Positions 33,487-44,800 of a DNA stretch of 64,000 bases are shown in pieces. The notes under the pieces are model-generated. The model saw nothing but the letters and a program-made list of their open reading frames with translations. It did not search any database and had not been told where the DNA came from. A program made the translations under genes and the position numbers. The number at the start of each line of letters is the position of its first letter. Position 1 is the stretch's first letter. Source of the stretch: an uncultured Ignavibacteriota bacterium (GTDB taxonomy: Bacteria; Bacteroidota; Ignavibacteria; UBA10030; UBA8401); the NCBI GenBank assembly GCA_903861125.1, contig CAIOTF010000015.1, positions 124,001 to 188,000 of the forward strand, in the 5' to 3' direction.

Positions 33487-35409
33487 ATGGCTTTTAAAGC
33501 TCTTGGTCTTAACGACCGGCTTGTGCAAGGGATTCTTGCGACCGGATACTCCACACCTACAGAAATTCAGGCACGCGCAATACCGCTGGCTGTAGCCGGC
33601 AAAGATATTATCGGCAGCGCACAAACAGGAACGGGTAAAACCGCTGCGTTCACACTGCCAATTCTGAACCGCCTTGCGGAACAGACAGAAAAAACACATC
33701 ATGTTAAAGCACTGATTCTTACCCCAACGCGCGAACTTGCTCAGCAGATAGAAGATGCCGTAAAACAATACGGACGGTTTCTTTCGCTGCGTGCACTTTC
33801 CGTCTACGGCGGAACAAACATACAAAATCAATTACGACAGCTCTCCCGCGGCGTGGATATTCTTATTGCAACGCCCGGACGACTGATAGACCATTTGGAA
33901 CGCAGAAGTGTTAACCTTGCACATGTTGAAGTGCTTGTACTGGACGAAGCGGACAGAATGTTCGACATGGGATTCATCGACGATATGCGCCTGATTATTA
34001 AACAAACGCCGGCCACACGGCAGACGCTCCTATTTTCCGCTACCATGGGGAAAGAGGTTCGCGCATTAGTAAAGAACATTCAAAAAAATCCGGAGTTGAT
34101 CGAAGTCGGCCATCAACGAACGCCGGCAACCACCGTAACACAGCATTTTTATTCCGTGAATGATGATAAAAAATTGAGCCTTCTTCTCCATATCCTTCAA
34201 ACGAAGGAACTGGACAGCGTGCTAGTTTTTTCGAAAACAAAGATCGGCGCGGAAAAAGTTTCGAACAATCTCTACAAGAACGGCATTAAAGCCGTATCGA
34301 TCCATTCGGACAGAACGCAGGCACAGCGTCAGCGTGCTCTTGCCGGATTCAAACAGGGACAATACAAAGTGATGGTCGCAACCGACGTTGCCGCACGCGG
34401 TATAGACGTTGAAGGAATTTCTCACGTAATCAATTACGACATCCCTACGTATGCGGAAGATTATATCCATCGCATCGGGCGGACCGGCCGTGCGCTTTCA
34501 ACAGGCGATGCGCTGACTTTCGTTACACGAAGCGAAGCACGTCACGTAAAAAAAATAGAACAGTTCATCGGGAAAAAATTCGAAATTAAAAAATACCCGG
34601 ACTTTGATTATAATAAAGTGGAAGAAAAACCGGTAAAACAGGCTCATCAGCCTGATGGCGAACACAAGACCGACGACGAACAAAATTTCAACCGCGAACC
34701 GCGGGGCGAGAGCCGAGACCGTTTCAAACGCGACGACAGGCGAACAAGCAGCCGTCCGCGACCGAGCGGAAGTACAGACCGGCGCGAAGGATTCAAACGT
34801 GATGACCGGCGGGGCGGCGACAGATTCCGCAGCGGCGGAGATTCACGCAAGCGCGAATTCCCGAAATCTGATTCATTCGGCGGAGAACGGAAGTCATTCA
34901 GCAATGAGGAACGAAAACCATTCGGCGGAGAGCGGAAGCCATTTAACCGTGATGAACGGAAACCATTCGGCGAAGAACGGGGCAACCGCGATTTTTCAAA
35001 ACGGAAACCGTTCAGCAATACCGGAAGTGACAGTAATTTTAAGAAACGGGAATCGTTCGGCGGTGAGCGAAGTTTTGTGAAACGCGATTCATTCGGCGGA
35101 GGCCGACGCGACGGCGGATCTGCAAAACGGACACCGTTTGGCGGCGACCGCAGAGAAGGAACGCGTGGAAAACGAGATATTTTTGGTCCGAAGAAACATG
35201 ATTCATTCGGCGGGCAAAAACGGGAACATACATTCAAAAAACAGGAATCGTTCACCGAATCGGGGAGCTTCAGCGGACCAAAACCATATGGTAGTCCGCG
35301 ACCGCACAGCGGTCCGGATTGGAAACAACTGATCCCCGAAGAACGCGAATACAAACCGCGCGAACATAAAGTGGTAAAAAAGATGGTAAGCAGAAAGAAA
35401 AAGGATTAG
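33487..35409 (+). CDS. DEAD-box RNA helicase with long basic, RG/GGER-rich C-terminal tail
   Basis: AQTGTGKT, PTRELAQQ, VLDEADRMFDMGF, SATMGKE, HRIGRTGR. Confidence 0.95.
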   Translation: MAFKALGLNDRLVQGILATGYSTPTEIQARAIPLAVAGKDIIGSAQTGTGKTAAFTLPILNRLAEQTEKTHHVKALILTPTRELAQQIEDAVKQYGRFLSLRALSVYGGTNIQNQLRQLSRGVDILIATPGRLIDHLERRSVNLAHVEVLVLDEADRMFDMGFIDDMRLIIKQTPATRQTLLFSATMGKEVRALVKNIQKNPELIEVGHQRTPATTVTQHFYSVNDDKKLSLLLHILQTKELDSVLVFSKTKIGAEKVSNNLYKNGIKAVSIHSDRTQAQRQRALAGFKQGQYKVMVATDVAARGIDVEGISHVINYDIPTYAEDYIHRIGRTGRALSTGDALTFVTRSEARHVKKIEQFIGKKFEIKKYPDFDYNKVEEKPVKQAHQPDGEHKTDDEQNFNREPRGESRDRFKRDDRRTSSRPRPSGSTDRREGFKRDDRRGGDRFRSGGDSRKREFPKSDSFGGERKSFSNEERKPFGGERKPFNRDERKPFGEERGNRDFSKRKPFSNTGSDSNFKKRESFGGERSFVKRDSFGGGRRDGGSAKRTPFGGDRREGTRGKRDIFGPKKHDSFGGQKREHTFKKQESFTESGSFSGPKPYGSPRPHSGPDWKQLIPEEREYKPREHKVVKKMVSRKKKD

Positions 35410-35433
35410 TAACCCTGTTGATTTATGCTGGTG

Positions 35434-35464
35434 GGCCGCTTCATCGCTCTGCGACAGAGCGGCC
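35434..35464 (+). other. Hairpin 3' of the helicase gene
   Basis: GGCCGCT...AGCGGCC with nested CGCTCTG-CGA-CAGAGCG. Confidence 0.5.
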
Positions 35465-35477
35465 TAACGAAATGAGA

Positions 35478-35511
35478 GAAGCAACCGTGAATGGTTGCTT
35501 CTTTTGTTTTA
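35478..35511 (+). terminator. Rho-independent terminator after the DEAD-box helicase
   Basis: GAAGCAACC-GTGAAT-GGTTGCTTC followed by TTTTGTTTT. Confidence 0.8.
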
Positions 35512-35741
35512 AAGCGGGATACTTGAACTAATTCATTGATGCTGCGCTATAAGGTAGCTATAAAAATGGTTCGGCGCGTCCCGACAAACAGAATCGGGCC
35601 TTGCTCACCATGAACAAAATTTTAGTAGACTACGGCTCGTGGATAGAGCGTAACGCGTGTAATACAATTAATACATTGCATCGCCACTTCGTGCATCAAC
35701 GTCCACCGCAAAAGGTGGGTGTATAAAATAGGAACCGTTCT

Positions 35742-36524
35742 ATGGAATATTCCACAATCCTGTATTCTGTTTCCAACAACATACTCACCGTCTCATTCAA
35801 CCGGCCCGATGTTTTCAACGCGGTGAACGAGCAGATGAAAAAGGAACTGCTTGATGCGTTCAAACAAGCGGAAAAAGATCCGGCTGTTCGATGCATTGTG
35901 CTTCGCGGTGCCGGTGAAAAGGCATTTAGTTCCGGACAGGATCTGAAAGAGTACAAAGAAGCCAAAAGCTCAATGAAAGAGATGCTGGAAAAGGGATATA
36001 ACCCTATCATCAAACAGATGCGCACGATCGAGAAACCGATTATCGGCATGATCAACGGCGTTGCGGCCGGAGCGGGATTCAGCATTGCGCTTGCGTGCGA
36101 CATGCGCATCATGTCCGATAAGGCAAAATTGATACAGGCATTCGTTCGCATCGGTCTGGTTGCGGATTCCGGCAGCCATTGGTTCCTTCCCCGCCTGGTC
36201 GGCACCGCAAAGGCATTCGAGTATGCCGCTACGGGAAGAGATATTGATGCTATTGAAGCAAAAGAGGTCGGCCTGGTAAATCATGTTATTGAACACACGA
36301 ATCTTGAACAATTCACATACAATCTTGCAGGGAAACTGGCACGGGGTGCAACAAAAGCTATTGGCATCATCAAACGGACACTCAATAGATCGCTCACGAT
36401 GTCCTTTGATGAACTTCTGGCATACGAAGCGATGATGCAGGAAGTGGCCGCACAGTCCGCCGACCACAAAGAAGGGGTTGCGGCATTTATTGAAAAGCGT
36501 CCGCCAGTGTTTGAAGGAAAGTAG
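35742..36524 (+). CDS. Enoyl-CoA hydratase/isomerase family protein
   Basis: KAFSSGQDLKEYKE, GVAAGAGFSIALACDMRIMSDKAKL...FVRIGLVADSGSHWFLPRLVG. Confidence 0.93.
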   Translation: MEYSTILYSVSNNILTVSFNRPDVFNAVNEQMKKELLDAFKQAEKDPAVRCIVLRGAGEKAFSSGQDLKEYKEAKSSMKEMLEKGYNPIIKQMRTIEKPIIGMINGVAAGAGFSIALACDMRIMSDKAKLIQAFVRIGLVADSGSHWFLPRLVGTAKAFEYAATGRDIDAIEAKEVGLVNHVIEHTNLEQFTYNLAGKLARGATKAIGIIKRTLNRSLTMSFDELLAYEAMMQEVAAQSADHKEGVAAFIEKRPPVFEGK

Positions 36525-36572
36525 TAAAACCATCATCAGCGTTCTCAATCCCGAATATGAAATATTTCTCTC

Positions 36573-37181
36573 ATGGATATTGATTCTCATCTTGAACAGA
36601 TCCCGCAATCGCAAAGCGACCTGCTGCTTCGAACGTGGGGATACGACCTGGTGCGCGAATATTTTTCCGTAGCGCAGCAACTTCCGCAGAGCAGTGCGCC
36701 GGTGGTGGAATTGGCGACCGGCACGGGGCGCATGAGTGCAGTGCTCTCCTGCATTTTTACTTCAATAATTTCCGGTGATATCTCGTTCGGCGACCTTCCG
36801 CGTGTTCTGCAGCGAATTCCGAAACCGAACATCGGGCGGGTTCATTTCGTACAATTGAATATGGAGAACCTTCCTTTCAGATCAGACAGTATTCCCACTC
36901 TTGTCTGCATGAACACACTCCATGAGGTTTCTAATCCTTATCTTTGTCTTCTTGAAATGATTCGTGTCGCACGGCCCGACGGATCGCTGGTAATCGGTGA
37001 TTTCAACCGAACAGGATTCGATGCAATGCAGAAAATTCATCAAACAGTCTATCATAATGATCATCATGAAGGACTCATCACTCTCGACGAAATAGAAAGA
37101 ATACTCTCCTTATCATTCCACACTGTTCGGTCTTTCCCAACACCATTAAATGTTACCTACGTTGCATCGGACAAACGATAA
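36573..37181 (+). CDS. SAM-dependent methyltransferase (class I)
   Basis: VVELATGTGRMSAVL, NMENLPFRSDSIPTLVCMNTLHEVSNPYLCLLEMIRVARPDGSLVIGDF. Confidence 0.75.
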   Translation: MDIDSHLEQIPQSQSDLLLRTWGYDLVREYFSVAQQLPQSSAPVVELATGTGRMSAVLSCIFTSIISGDISFGDLPRVLQRIPKPNIGRVHFVQLNMENLPFRSDSIPTLVCMNTLHEVSNPYLCLLEMIRVARPDGSLVIGDFNRTGFDAMQKIHQTVYHNDHHEGLITLDEIERILSLSFHTVRSFPTPLNVTYVASDKR

Positions 37182-37361
37182 TCGCTGCACTCGACAAACC
37201 ATCTCTTCATTTTCGAAAATATTAAATTATGTTTGTTTTTCGCTCCAATTTTTCACAATTTTGTGCGTGTAATCTTTACAAAAAACAGGCAAAACAGCAA
37301 AACATCCCTTTGTATCAGTCATAATACTCTTACATCATTTGCACTACAGAAAGGAAACACC

Positions 37362-38522
37362 ATGCGTATCGGAATACTCACCGGCGGCGGAGACGTTCCC
37401 GGATTAAATCCCTGCATCAAGGAAGTTGTCTATCATGCAGAAAATGCCGGAGCTGAAGTTTACGGCTTTCGCCGCGGCTGGGGCGGACTTCTGAACTTTA
37501 ACATTAACGATGTGGAAGATCAGAAAAATTGGTATTTACCATTAACGAGACAGAATACGCGAACCATCGGGCGTTCCGGCGGTACATTCCTTCACACGTC
37601 CAGAACCAATCCGCAAAAAGTTAAATGGTCCGATATTCCGAAGTTCCTGCAGGATCCGAAGCGTCCTCCGCAAGACGGAGACCCGATCAGCGATTTTACT
37701 CCTCACATACTTAAAGTGCTTGAACATCTCCAGATAGATGTGCTGATCGCCATCGGTGGCGATGACACGCAAAGTTTCGCCGTACGCCTGCACGACGAAA
37801 AATTTCCCGTTGTCTCGATCCCGAAAACAATGGATAATGACGTGTACGGAACGGATTACTGCATCGGATTTTCCACTGCCGTAACGCGCAGCGTTGAATT
37901 CATCACGAATCTGCGGACATCCGCCGGTTCACACGAACGCATAGCCGTGATCGAACTGTTCGGACGAAACTCCGGCGAGACATCGCTTATTTCAGCGTAT
38001 CTGGCAGGAGTCGACCGTGCGATCATTTCGGAAGTGCATTTCGATCCCGAAAAACTTGCGGCGTTATTAATGGAAGATAAGAAAGAAAATCCGAGCGGTT
38101 ATGCCATTATGACGATCTCCGAAGGAGCACAGATGGTCGGCGGCAAAGTTGTTGAATACGGACAGGCCGACGCCTACGGACATAAAAAATTAGGTGGGAT
38201 CGGACAGATCACCGGAGAAGCAATTCAAAAGATTACCGGAGCCCACATTATCAACCAGCAGGTTGCCTATCTGATGCGAAGCGGCGAGCCGGATGCGCTG
38301 GACAGAATGGTAGCAATGTGCTACGCCAATCTTGCCACCGATCTTGTCCTGAAAAAACATACCGGACGGATGGTTGCACTGCGTGATGGAAAATACACCA
38401 CCATTCCTTTGAAATCGATCATGGACGGAACGAAACGGGTTGATGTTCAGGAATTGTATGATACGGAAAACTATCGTCCGCGCGTGTTCAACGTGATCGG
38501 AAAACCGATGTTCTTGTATTAA
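37362..38522 (+). CDS. 6-phosphofructokinase family, probably PPi-dependent type
   Basis: [23 protein letters not shown] and [12 protein letters not shown]; start revised to ATG 37362 (ORF track start is 37233). Confidence 0.85.
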   Translation: MRIGILTGGGDVPGLNPCIKEVVYHAENAGAEVYGFRRGWGGLLNFNINDVEDQKNWYLPLTRQNTRTIGRSGGTFLHTSRTNPQKVKWSDIPKFLQDPKRPPQDGDPISDFTPHILKVLEHLQIDVLIAIGGDDTQSFAVRLHDEKFPVVSIPKTMDNDVYGTDYCIGFSTAVTRSVEFITNLRTSAGSHERIAVIELFGRNSGETSLISAYLAGVDRAIISEVHFDPEKLAALLMEDKKENPSGYAIMTISEGAQMVGGKVVEYGQADAYGHKKLGGIGQITGEAIQKITGAHIINQQVAYLMRSGEPDALDRMVAMCYANLATDLVLKKHTGRMVALRDGKYTTIPLKSIMDGTKRVDVQELYDTENYRPRVFNVIGKPMFLY

Positions 38523-38533
38523 TCGTATACCGG

Positions 38534-38576
38534 GACCTCCGAGATCAAACAGATTTCGGAGGTCTTCTTTTTTTTC
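38534..38576 (+). terminator. Rho-independent terminator after phosphofructokinase
   Basis: GACCTCCGA...TCGGAGGTC followed by TTCTTTTTTTT. Confidence 0.88.
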
Positions 38577-38677
38577 AGAGATTCGCCCACCGCATGCTTG
38601 ACAAAATTGAAATCACAATAGCAGAAGTCTCGCCGCTTTCTTTGTTACGATTGTAAGTACACATCCCGGAGACAACA

Positions 38678-39940
38678 ATGATCATCCTGTCCCGCAGTTT
38701 CACTTTTGCATTATTTTTTTCTCTCATGGTGACACTATCATACGGGCAGGCAGGCAGCAGTGCCGTGCCGTTCCTATTGATATCAACTTCTGTGGAAGCA
38801 AACGGAATGGGTGGCATCATGACGGCCGCGAATTCATCGAGTCCGACTTCGATGATGTTTAATCCCGCGCATCTCGGCATCAGCAGCCAAACCGATTTTT
38901 TCAGCACGGAGACATTTTCTCATAAGTCGCAATGGCTGCCGCAATTCGGATTGAGCGATTTGTGGATCAATAATTATTCAATGATGTACGGCGTACGGTT
39001 TTCCGGTGAGAAGAGTCCAAACATCAGCGTCGGTTTCGGCTACTCGCGGGTATTCCTGAATCTCGGCAGATTTATTGTCACCGGCGAAATGGGTCCGGAA
39101 CCATTAGCAACTTTTGACGGTTACGAAACCAGCGACAATTTTTGCGTCGGTGTCGGAATAGACCTAGGCGTAACGTTGGCATTCGGATCAACAATAAAAA
39201 AAATCACTTCGCAATTGAGTCCGATCGGAACGGCACAGGAACAACCGACAAGCAGTGCTAATGAATGGGCTTCCGATCTTGGTCTTATTGTTAAATTTCC
39301 AGTGGTGTCACTCATTACAAAAGAATATGAACATACGATAAATGCTCTTACCCCTTTTTTCGATATCACAACAGCCTACGCTTTGAACAATGTAGGTGGA
39401 CGCGTCAGTTATCTTAATGCTGCTCAAGCAGATCCGCTTCCGCGTACCGCACGTCTGGGCTGGGCTGCTGAGACAGGATTGCATTACCGTTCGGAACAGA
39501 TCGATATACCGCTGATCAACGTGACTATTGCACGGGAAGCAGAAAATTTATTGTTGAAACGGGACAATAACGGATCATGGAACTATGATGGTCTTCCTTT
39601 AGGGAACATTGATATCTATAATAATCTGATTGCAAGTAAAGCGAACGGATATATATCGGTGCGGCGGGGATTTTCGGTAAATGTATTTGAAACGGCAGCA
39701 TTCCGGCAAGGTTCATTTGAAGGGGACGGGAATTTATCGTACCAGACTTCGGGATTTTCGATTAGCACACGCGGAATTTCTAAAGTCATCAGTGCTTCGC
39801 TCCCCGCTGCTACGGGATTCAATCCTATTGAATTCTTTTTTATGCATCTTGAAATCCGGTACAGCCATAGCGAATACACAGGAAAGAGTCCGTTGAATGG
39901 AACGAGTTTTGATAATCTTATTTTTACATTCCATCATTGA
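38678..39940 (+). CDS. PorV/PorQ-like outer-membrane beta-barrel protein
   Basis: Signal peptide; GMGGIMTAANSSSPTSMMFNPAHLGI, typical N-terminus of this family; beta-rich. Confidence 0.6.
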   Translation: MIILSRSFTFALFFSLMVTLSYGQAGSSAVPFLLISTSVEANGMGGIMTAANSSSPTSMMFNPAHLGISSQTDFFSTETFSHKSQWLPQFGLSDLWINNYSMMYGVRFSGEKSPNISVGFGYSRVFLNLGRFIVTGEMGPEPLATFDGYETSDNFCVGVGIDLGVTLAFGSTIKKITSQLSPIGTAQEQPTSSANEWASDLGLIVKFPVVSLITKEYEHTINALTPFFDITTAYALNNVGGRVSYLNAAQADPLPRTARLGWAAETGLHYRSEQIDIPLINVTIAREAENLLLKRDNNGSWNYDGLPLGNIDIYNNLIASKANGYISVRRGFSVNVFETAAFRQGSFEGDGNLSYQTSGFSISTRGISKVISASLPAATGFNPIEFFFMHLEIRYSHSEYTGKSPLNGTSFDNLIFTFHH

Positions 39941-39962
39941 CGTTCATCGAATTCGCGATTAA

Positions 39963-39998
39963 TAAAAAAGCCGTCCTGCGGGGACGGCTTTTTTTTAT
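39963..39998. terminator. Bidirectional terminator between convergent genes
   Basis: AAAAAAGCCGTCC-TGCGG-GGACGGCTTTTTTTT. Confidence 0.92.
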
Positions 39999-40015
39999 TT
40001 TAATGACAGAAGCAT

Positions 40016-41842
40016 CTACGCATGATGCGGCGTTTTCAGTTCCTTCTTTTCTGCTCCATTTGTTTTCCATACAAGCAGTCCGCGCTGCTGATACGATGTA
40101 TGCAATAAATGATGAGACATCTCACCAAGAGGTTCTTTTAGAAATTCGCTATACAATGCCGCGACGTTCGGATTTTCGTGCGATTTGCGCAACGGTTTAT
40201 TAACATCCTCTGCGTAGATCGACTCAGCTCTTTTCCTTCTGGTCTCCCACGTTGTAGGTATGGGTTGTCCGCCGCCGCCGAGGCATCCGCCGGGGCAGGT
40301 CATCACTTCGATGAATGCATACGGCGATTCCCCTTTTTCGATCTGTTCCATTAGTGTCCGTGCATTCTTTAAAGTATGTGCGGCTGCTATTTTTATTTTC
40401 ATACCATTCAGGTCCACCTCGGCTTCCTTGATACCTTCCATGCCGCGCACCGCGGTGAAATTAATATCAGCAAGAGGATTTCCCGTTATGACTTCGTATG
40501 CTGTGCGCATTGCCGCTTCCATCACGCCGCCGGTGGCACCGAAAATGACAGCTGCGCCGGTCGACGCTCCGAGCGGATTATCGAATTCTTCCACCGGAAG
40601 AGATGAGAAGGTGATGCCTGTCTCCTTGAACATCCGTGCCAGTTCGCGCGTTGTAAGAACATAGTCGACATCATAAAAAGCATCCTCGCTGGACCAGGCT
40701 CGTTTATCCTTCCAATAATCGAATGCACCGCTCATTTCGGGACGGCGCGCTTCATATTTCTTTGCGGTACACGGCATCACCGAAACAACAACGATCTTTC
40801 TCGGGTCGATCTCCATCTTAGCAGCATAGTACGTTTTTGCAACGGCTCCGAACATCTGCTGCGGTGATTTGCATGAGGAAAGATGACCAAGCAGATCCGG
40901 GAAGAAATGTTCCGCAAACTTGATCCAGCCGGGAGAACAGGATGTGATCATCGGAAGTTTTCCATTGTTCTTTATCCGGTTGATCAATTCATATCCTTCT
41001 TCAAGAATCGTAAGGTCGGCAGTGAACTGGGTATCGAAGACTTTCTTGAACCCAAGTTTCCGCAGACCGGCCACCATCTTTCCCGTTACCAGACTTCCCG
41101 GATCCATTCCCATTGCTTCACCGATACCGACACGGATCGCCGGCGCTGTCTGCACGATAACGTATTTATCCGGATTGGACATCTCTTCAAAAACACTGTC
41201 CGTATCGTCGCGTTCAACAATTGCGCCGGTGGGACAGACAAGCGCACATTGACCGCAATACGTGCACGCCACATTGCCGAGGCCTTTTTCCATGTATGTA
41301 GAGATCTTGGATTTGATTCCGCGGCCGGAGAGTCCGATAGCAGAAACTGTCTGCACATTTTGACAAACGGAAATACACCGTCCGCACAAGATACATTTGT
41401 TCGGATCGCGGTGAATGGCGATGGAACTTGTATCGCATTTTTCGATCTTCTTCGTACGGACGTATCGTTCTTCTTTCACTCCCAGATCCGATGCAAGGGA
41501 TTGCAGTTCGCAGTTTTGATTACGAAGGCATGAAAGACAGTCCTTCGGGTGATTCGCAAGCAAAAGTTCGACGCTCGTTTTTCGTGCATCGCGAATACGG
41601 GCGGAGTTTGTAGCGATCTCCATTCCCTCATACACACAGGCTGTGCAGGAGCGAAGGAGCGATTTTGCTCCTTTCACTTCAACAACACAGACCGCACACG
41701 ATGCATTCTTTGAAACATCTTCAAGATAACAGAGCGTCGGAATTCTGATACCTGCCCGCTTGCACGCATCGAGTATCGTTGCGTTGAGCGGGGCTAGATG
41801 ATTGTCTCCATTTATTTTGATATTGACCATTGTCGTATTCAT
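40016..41842 (-). CDS. [FeFe]-hydrogenase catalytic subunit (HydA/HndD-like)
   Basis: H-cluster motifs TSCSPGW, MPCTAKKYEARRPE, EVMTCPGGCLGGGGQP; N-terminal [2Fe-2S] and [4Fe-4S] motifs; C-terminal small-subunit domain. Confidence 0.95.
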   Translation of the reverse strand: MNTTMVNIKINGDNHLAPLNATILDACKRAGIRIPTLCYLEDVSKNASCAVCVVEVKGAKSLLRSCTACVYEGMEIATNSARIRDARKTSVELLLANHPKDCLSCLRNQNCELQSLASDLGVKEERYVRTKKIEKCDTSSIAIHRDPNKCILCGRCISVCQNVQTVSAIGLSGRGIKSKISTYMEKGLGNVACTYCGQCALVCPTGAIVERDDTDSVFEEMSNPDKYVIVQTAPAIRVGIGEAMGMDPGSLVTGKMVAGLRKLGFKKVFDTQFTADLTILEEGYELINRIKNNGKLPMITSCSPGWIKFAEHFFPDLLGHLSSCKSPQQMFGAVAKTYYAAKMEIDPRKIVVVSVMPCTAKKYEARRPEMSGAFDYWKDKRAWSSEDAFYDVDYVLTTRELARMFKETGITFSSLPVEEFDNPLGASTGAAVIFGATGGVMEAAMRTAYEVITGNPLADINFTAVRGMEGIKEAEVDLNGMKIKIAAAHTLKNARTLMEQIEKGESPYAFIEVMTCPGGCLGGGGQPIPTTWETRRKRAESIYAEDVNKPLRKSHENPNVAALYSEFLKEPLGEMSHHLLHTSYQQRGLLVWKTNGAEKKELKTPHHA

Positions 41843-41851
41843 AGGGGATCC

Positions 41852-44800
41852 TTACTGATCGTTATATTCATGGCATTTAACATCGCACCGCAGGCAACGG
41901 GTTGCCTCGAGCAATGCTTCTTCGCCGGTATATCCGGCGAGAACTTCCTGAAAACTGGAGATGCGCTCTTTGACGGAAACCTTTTTTGGTTCTATCATTT
42001 TTGCTTCCTCCGGTTCCTGTTCTACCTCATCCTTGTATTTGAATTCTTTGAAGAGTTTGTGGAACCGTTTTTCCTTCATCAGGTCGTTGTCAATCGCTTC
42101 TGCAGCATTACGTGCGATTCCCATTGCTTCCGAAACCGTTGCCGGACCGGTCACTGCATCTCCGCCAGCATACACATTCGGAAGATTTGTCCGGCAGCTC
42201 GGCTGATGGATCTTTACCGTGCCGTTCTTTCGCAGTTCCAAACCTGCATCTTTTCCAGCTTCAAACTCGACTTTCTCGCCGATCGCGAGAATAACCGTAT
42301 CGCATGGAACAATATCTTTCTTTGTTGTTTCAACCGGTTTTTTTCTTCCGGAACTATCGAAACCATCGAACTTCATTCTGATGACTTCAAGTCCCGTCAC
42401 TTTGCCGTTGTGGCCGCCAATGATCCTATGCGGAGCAGACATGAACATGAAGCGAATATTTTCATCCATCGCATCCTTCACCTCATGTTCGTTTGCCGGC
42501 ATCTCATCCCTGTCGCGCCGGTAGACGATTGTAACATCGGAACCGCCACGCAGACATGATCGCGCTGCATCGATAGCAACATTTCCCGCACCAACGATCA
42601 CCACTCTCTTCCCAACACGGAGCCGTCCGCCGATGGCAAGATCTTCAAGGAATTCATATCCCTGCAGAACACCATCGAGCTGATTTCCCTCGATGTGAAG
42701 TTCTATATCTTTCTGCGCACCGACGGCGACGAAGACAGCGTCGTTCTGTTTCTGGATCGTCTTGAATGAAATTTCTTTTCCAATCCGTGTGTTGAAAACG
42801 AATTTCACGCCGAGTTTTTTGAAGAGTTCCAATTCTTTGTTCACAACATCTTTCGGTAGGCGATACGCAGGAATACCGTATTGAAGAATTCCACCAGCGC
42901 GTGCGTGACCATCGTACACTGTTACGGCATGGCCGAGACGAACAAGATAAAAAGCTGCTGTGAGTCCTGCCGGTCCTGCACCGACAATGGCGATCTTCTT
43001 CCCGGTGGTTGATAGTTTTTCTCTTATCAGACGCTGATAGATCTCTTTTTCTTTTCCCATCTTATAGATGGTATCGGCAAGATACCGATGGATCTCTCCC
43101 TGATTGACAGGATCATCCACCATATCCCTGCGGCACCGCATCTGGCAGTGGAAATAACAGATACGACCGACCGTGCCGGGAAGCGGATTGTCTCGAAGTG
43201 TAAGTTCGAACGCTTCTTCGATCCTGCCCTCTTTCAGCAATTGCAGATAGCCGGGAATGTTCATATGCAGAGGACAGCTGTTCTCGCACAATGCCATAAA
43301 AAGATTTTCACAGACGCCGGCCTTGCACCGTTTTTCGATGATATGTTTCTCATACTCGTCGCGGAAATAACGGAGCGTGCTCAACACCGGATTTGAACTT
43401 GTCTGCCCCAATCCGCAGAGCGATGAATCTTTGATTACGTAGGATAATCGCTCCAGTGTGTCCAGGTCTTCCATTGTTCCTTCACCGCGGGTAATTTTAT
43501 TGAGAATGGCAAGAGATTGCGACAGACCTTCGCGGCACGGAGTGCATTTACCGCACGATTCGGCTGCCGTTACTTCTATGAAATATCTCGCGACATCCAC
43601 CATGCAATTATCCTGATCCATCACCACCATGCCGCCGGAACCCATGATGGTTCCGAGTTTCGAAAGCGACTCATAATCCACCGGTGTATTAAAATGTTCC
43701 ACCGGGATGCAGCCGCCGGATGGACCGCCGGTCTGCACGGCACGTATCTTCTTTTTTGTACCCGTTCCTTCTCCCATCTGATAGATGATCGTTTCCAGTA
43801 TTGTTCCGAGCGGCAGTTCGACCAATCCCGTATTTTTTATCTTTCCGACAAGAGAGAACACTTTTGTACCGGTACTGGTCTGCGTACCGAATTTTGCAAA
43901 CGCATCTCCGCCAATAGCGACAATGACGGGGATATTGAACCACGTTTCAACATTATTAATGTTCGTCGGCTTGCCCCATAATCCCTTTTGTGCAGGATAC
44001 GGAGGACGCGGAACCGGCCTGCCGGCTCTTCCTTCGATGGAAGCGATGAGTGCCGTCTCTTCACCGCAGACGAACGCACCGGCTCCTTCCACATATGACA
44101 GATCGAATGTGAATTGCGAGCCGAATATATTCTGACCGAGAAGTCCATGTTCCTTCGCCGCAGCAACTGCCTTTTTAAACCGCTCAACGGCAAGAGGATA
44201 TTCGGCCCGCACGTACATCACACCTTCCGATGTTCCCATCACAAATGCTCCGATCAGCATCCCTTCAATAAGAGCATGCGGATCGCTTTCGATCTCGTTC
44301 CGGTTCATATATGCGCCTGGATCTCCTTCGTCGGCGTTGCAGATGATATATTTTTGGCCGGTCTCAACTTTCTTCATCATTTCCCACTTTATGGCTGTCG
44401 GAAATCCTGCTCCGCCTCGTCCGCGCAGTTTCGATTTTTTTATCTCGTCGAGCACGGTGTCCTGTGTCATCTGCGTCAGTGATTTCATCAATGCACTGTA
44501 ACCGCCGACCGCAATATATTCCTCGATATCTTCCGGATTGATAAGACCCGATTCGCGAAGCACAATTTTTTTCTGTCCCTTAAAGAACGGTATTTCATTC
44601 CACACAGGAACGCTGACGATCCCCGTTCCGAACTCGATCTTAGCGGTAAAAAAATCCCATTTTTCTATCTTACAGAGTGCTTTCTTTAACGGCATCAATC
44701 CCTTTGTAAGACTCTCCACAATATTCTCAGCATCTTTCGTCGTTACTTTGTGCAGGATCACCAGAGGCATTCCCGGAATGTAACAGTTCACGAGTACTTC

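Noticed and set aside
34647-35354. 235-aa minus-strand ORF opposite the helicase tail
   Set aside because: Low-complexity mirror of the repetitive GGER/KPF-coding region.
35970-36680. 236-aa minus-strand ORF opposite the second enoyl-CoA hydratase
   Set aside because: Complementary-frame artefact of a conserved gene.
41798-42559. 253-aa plus-strand ORF opposite the hydrogenase GltD-like region
   Set aside because: Antisense artefact; the minus strand encodes unmistakable conserved motifs.
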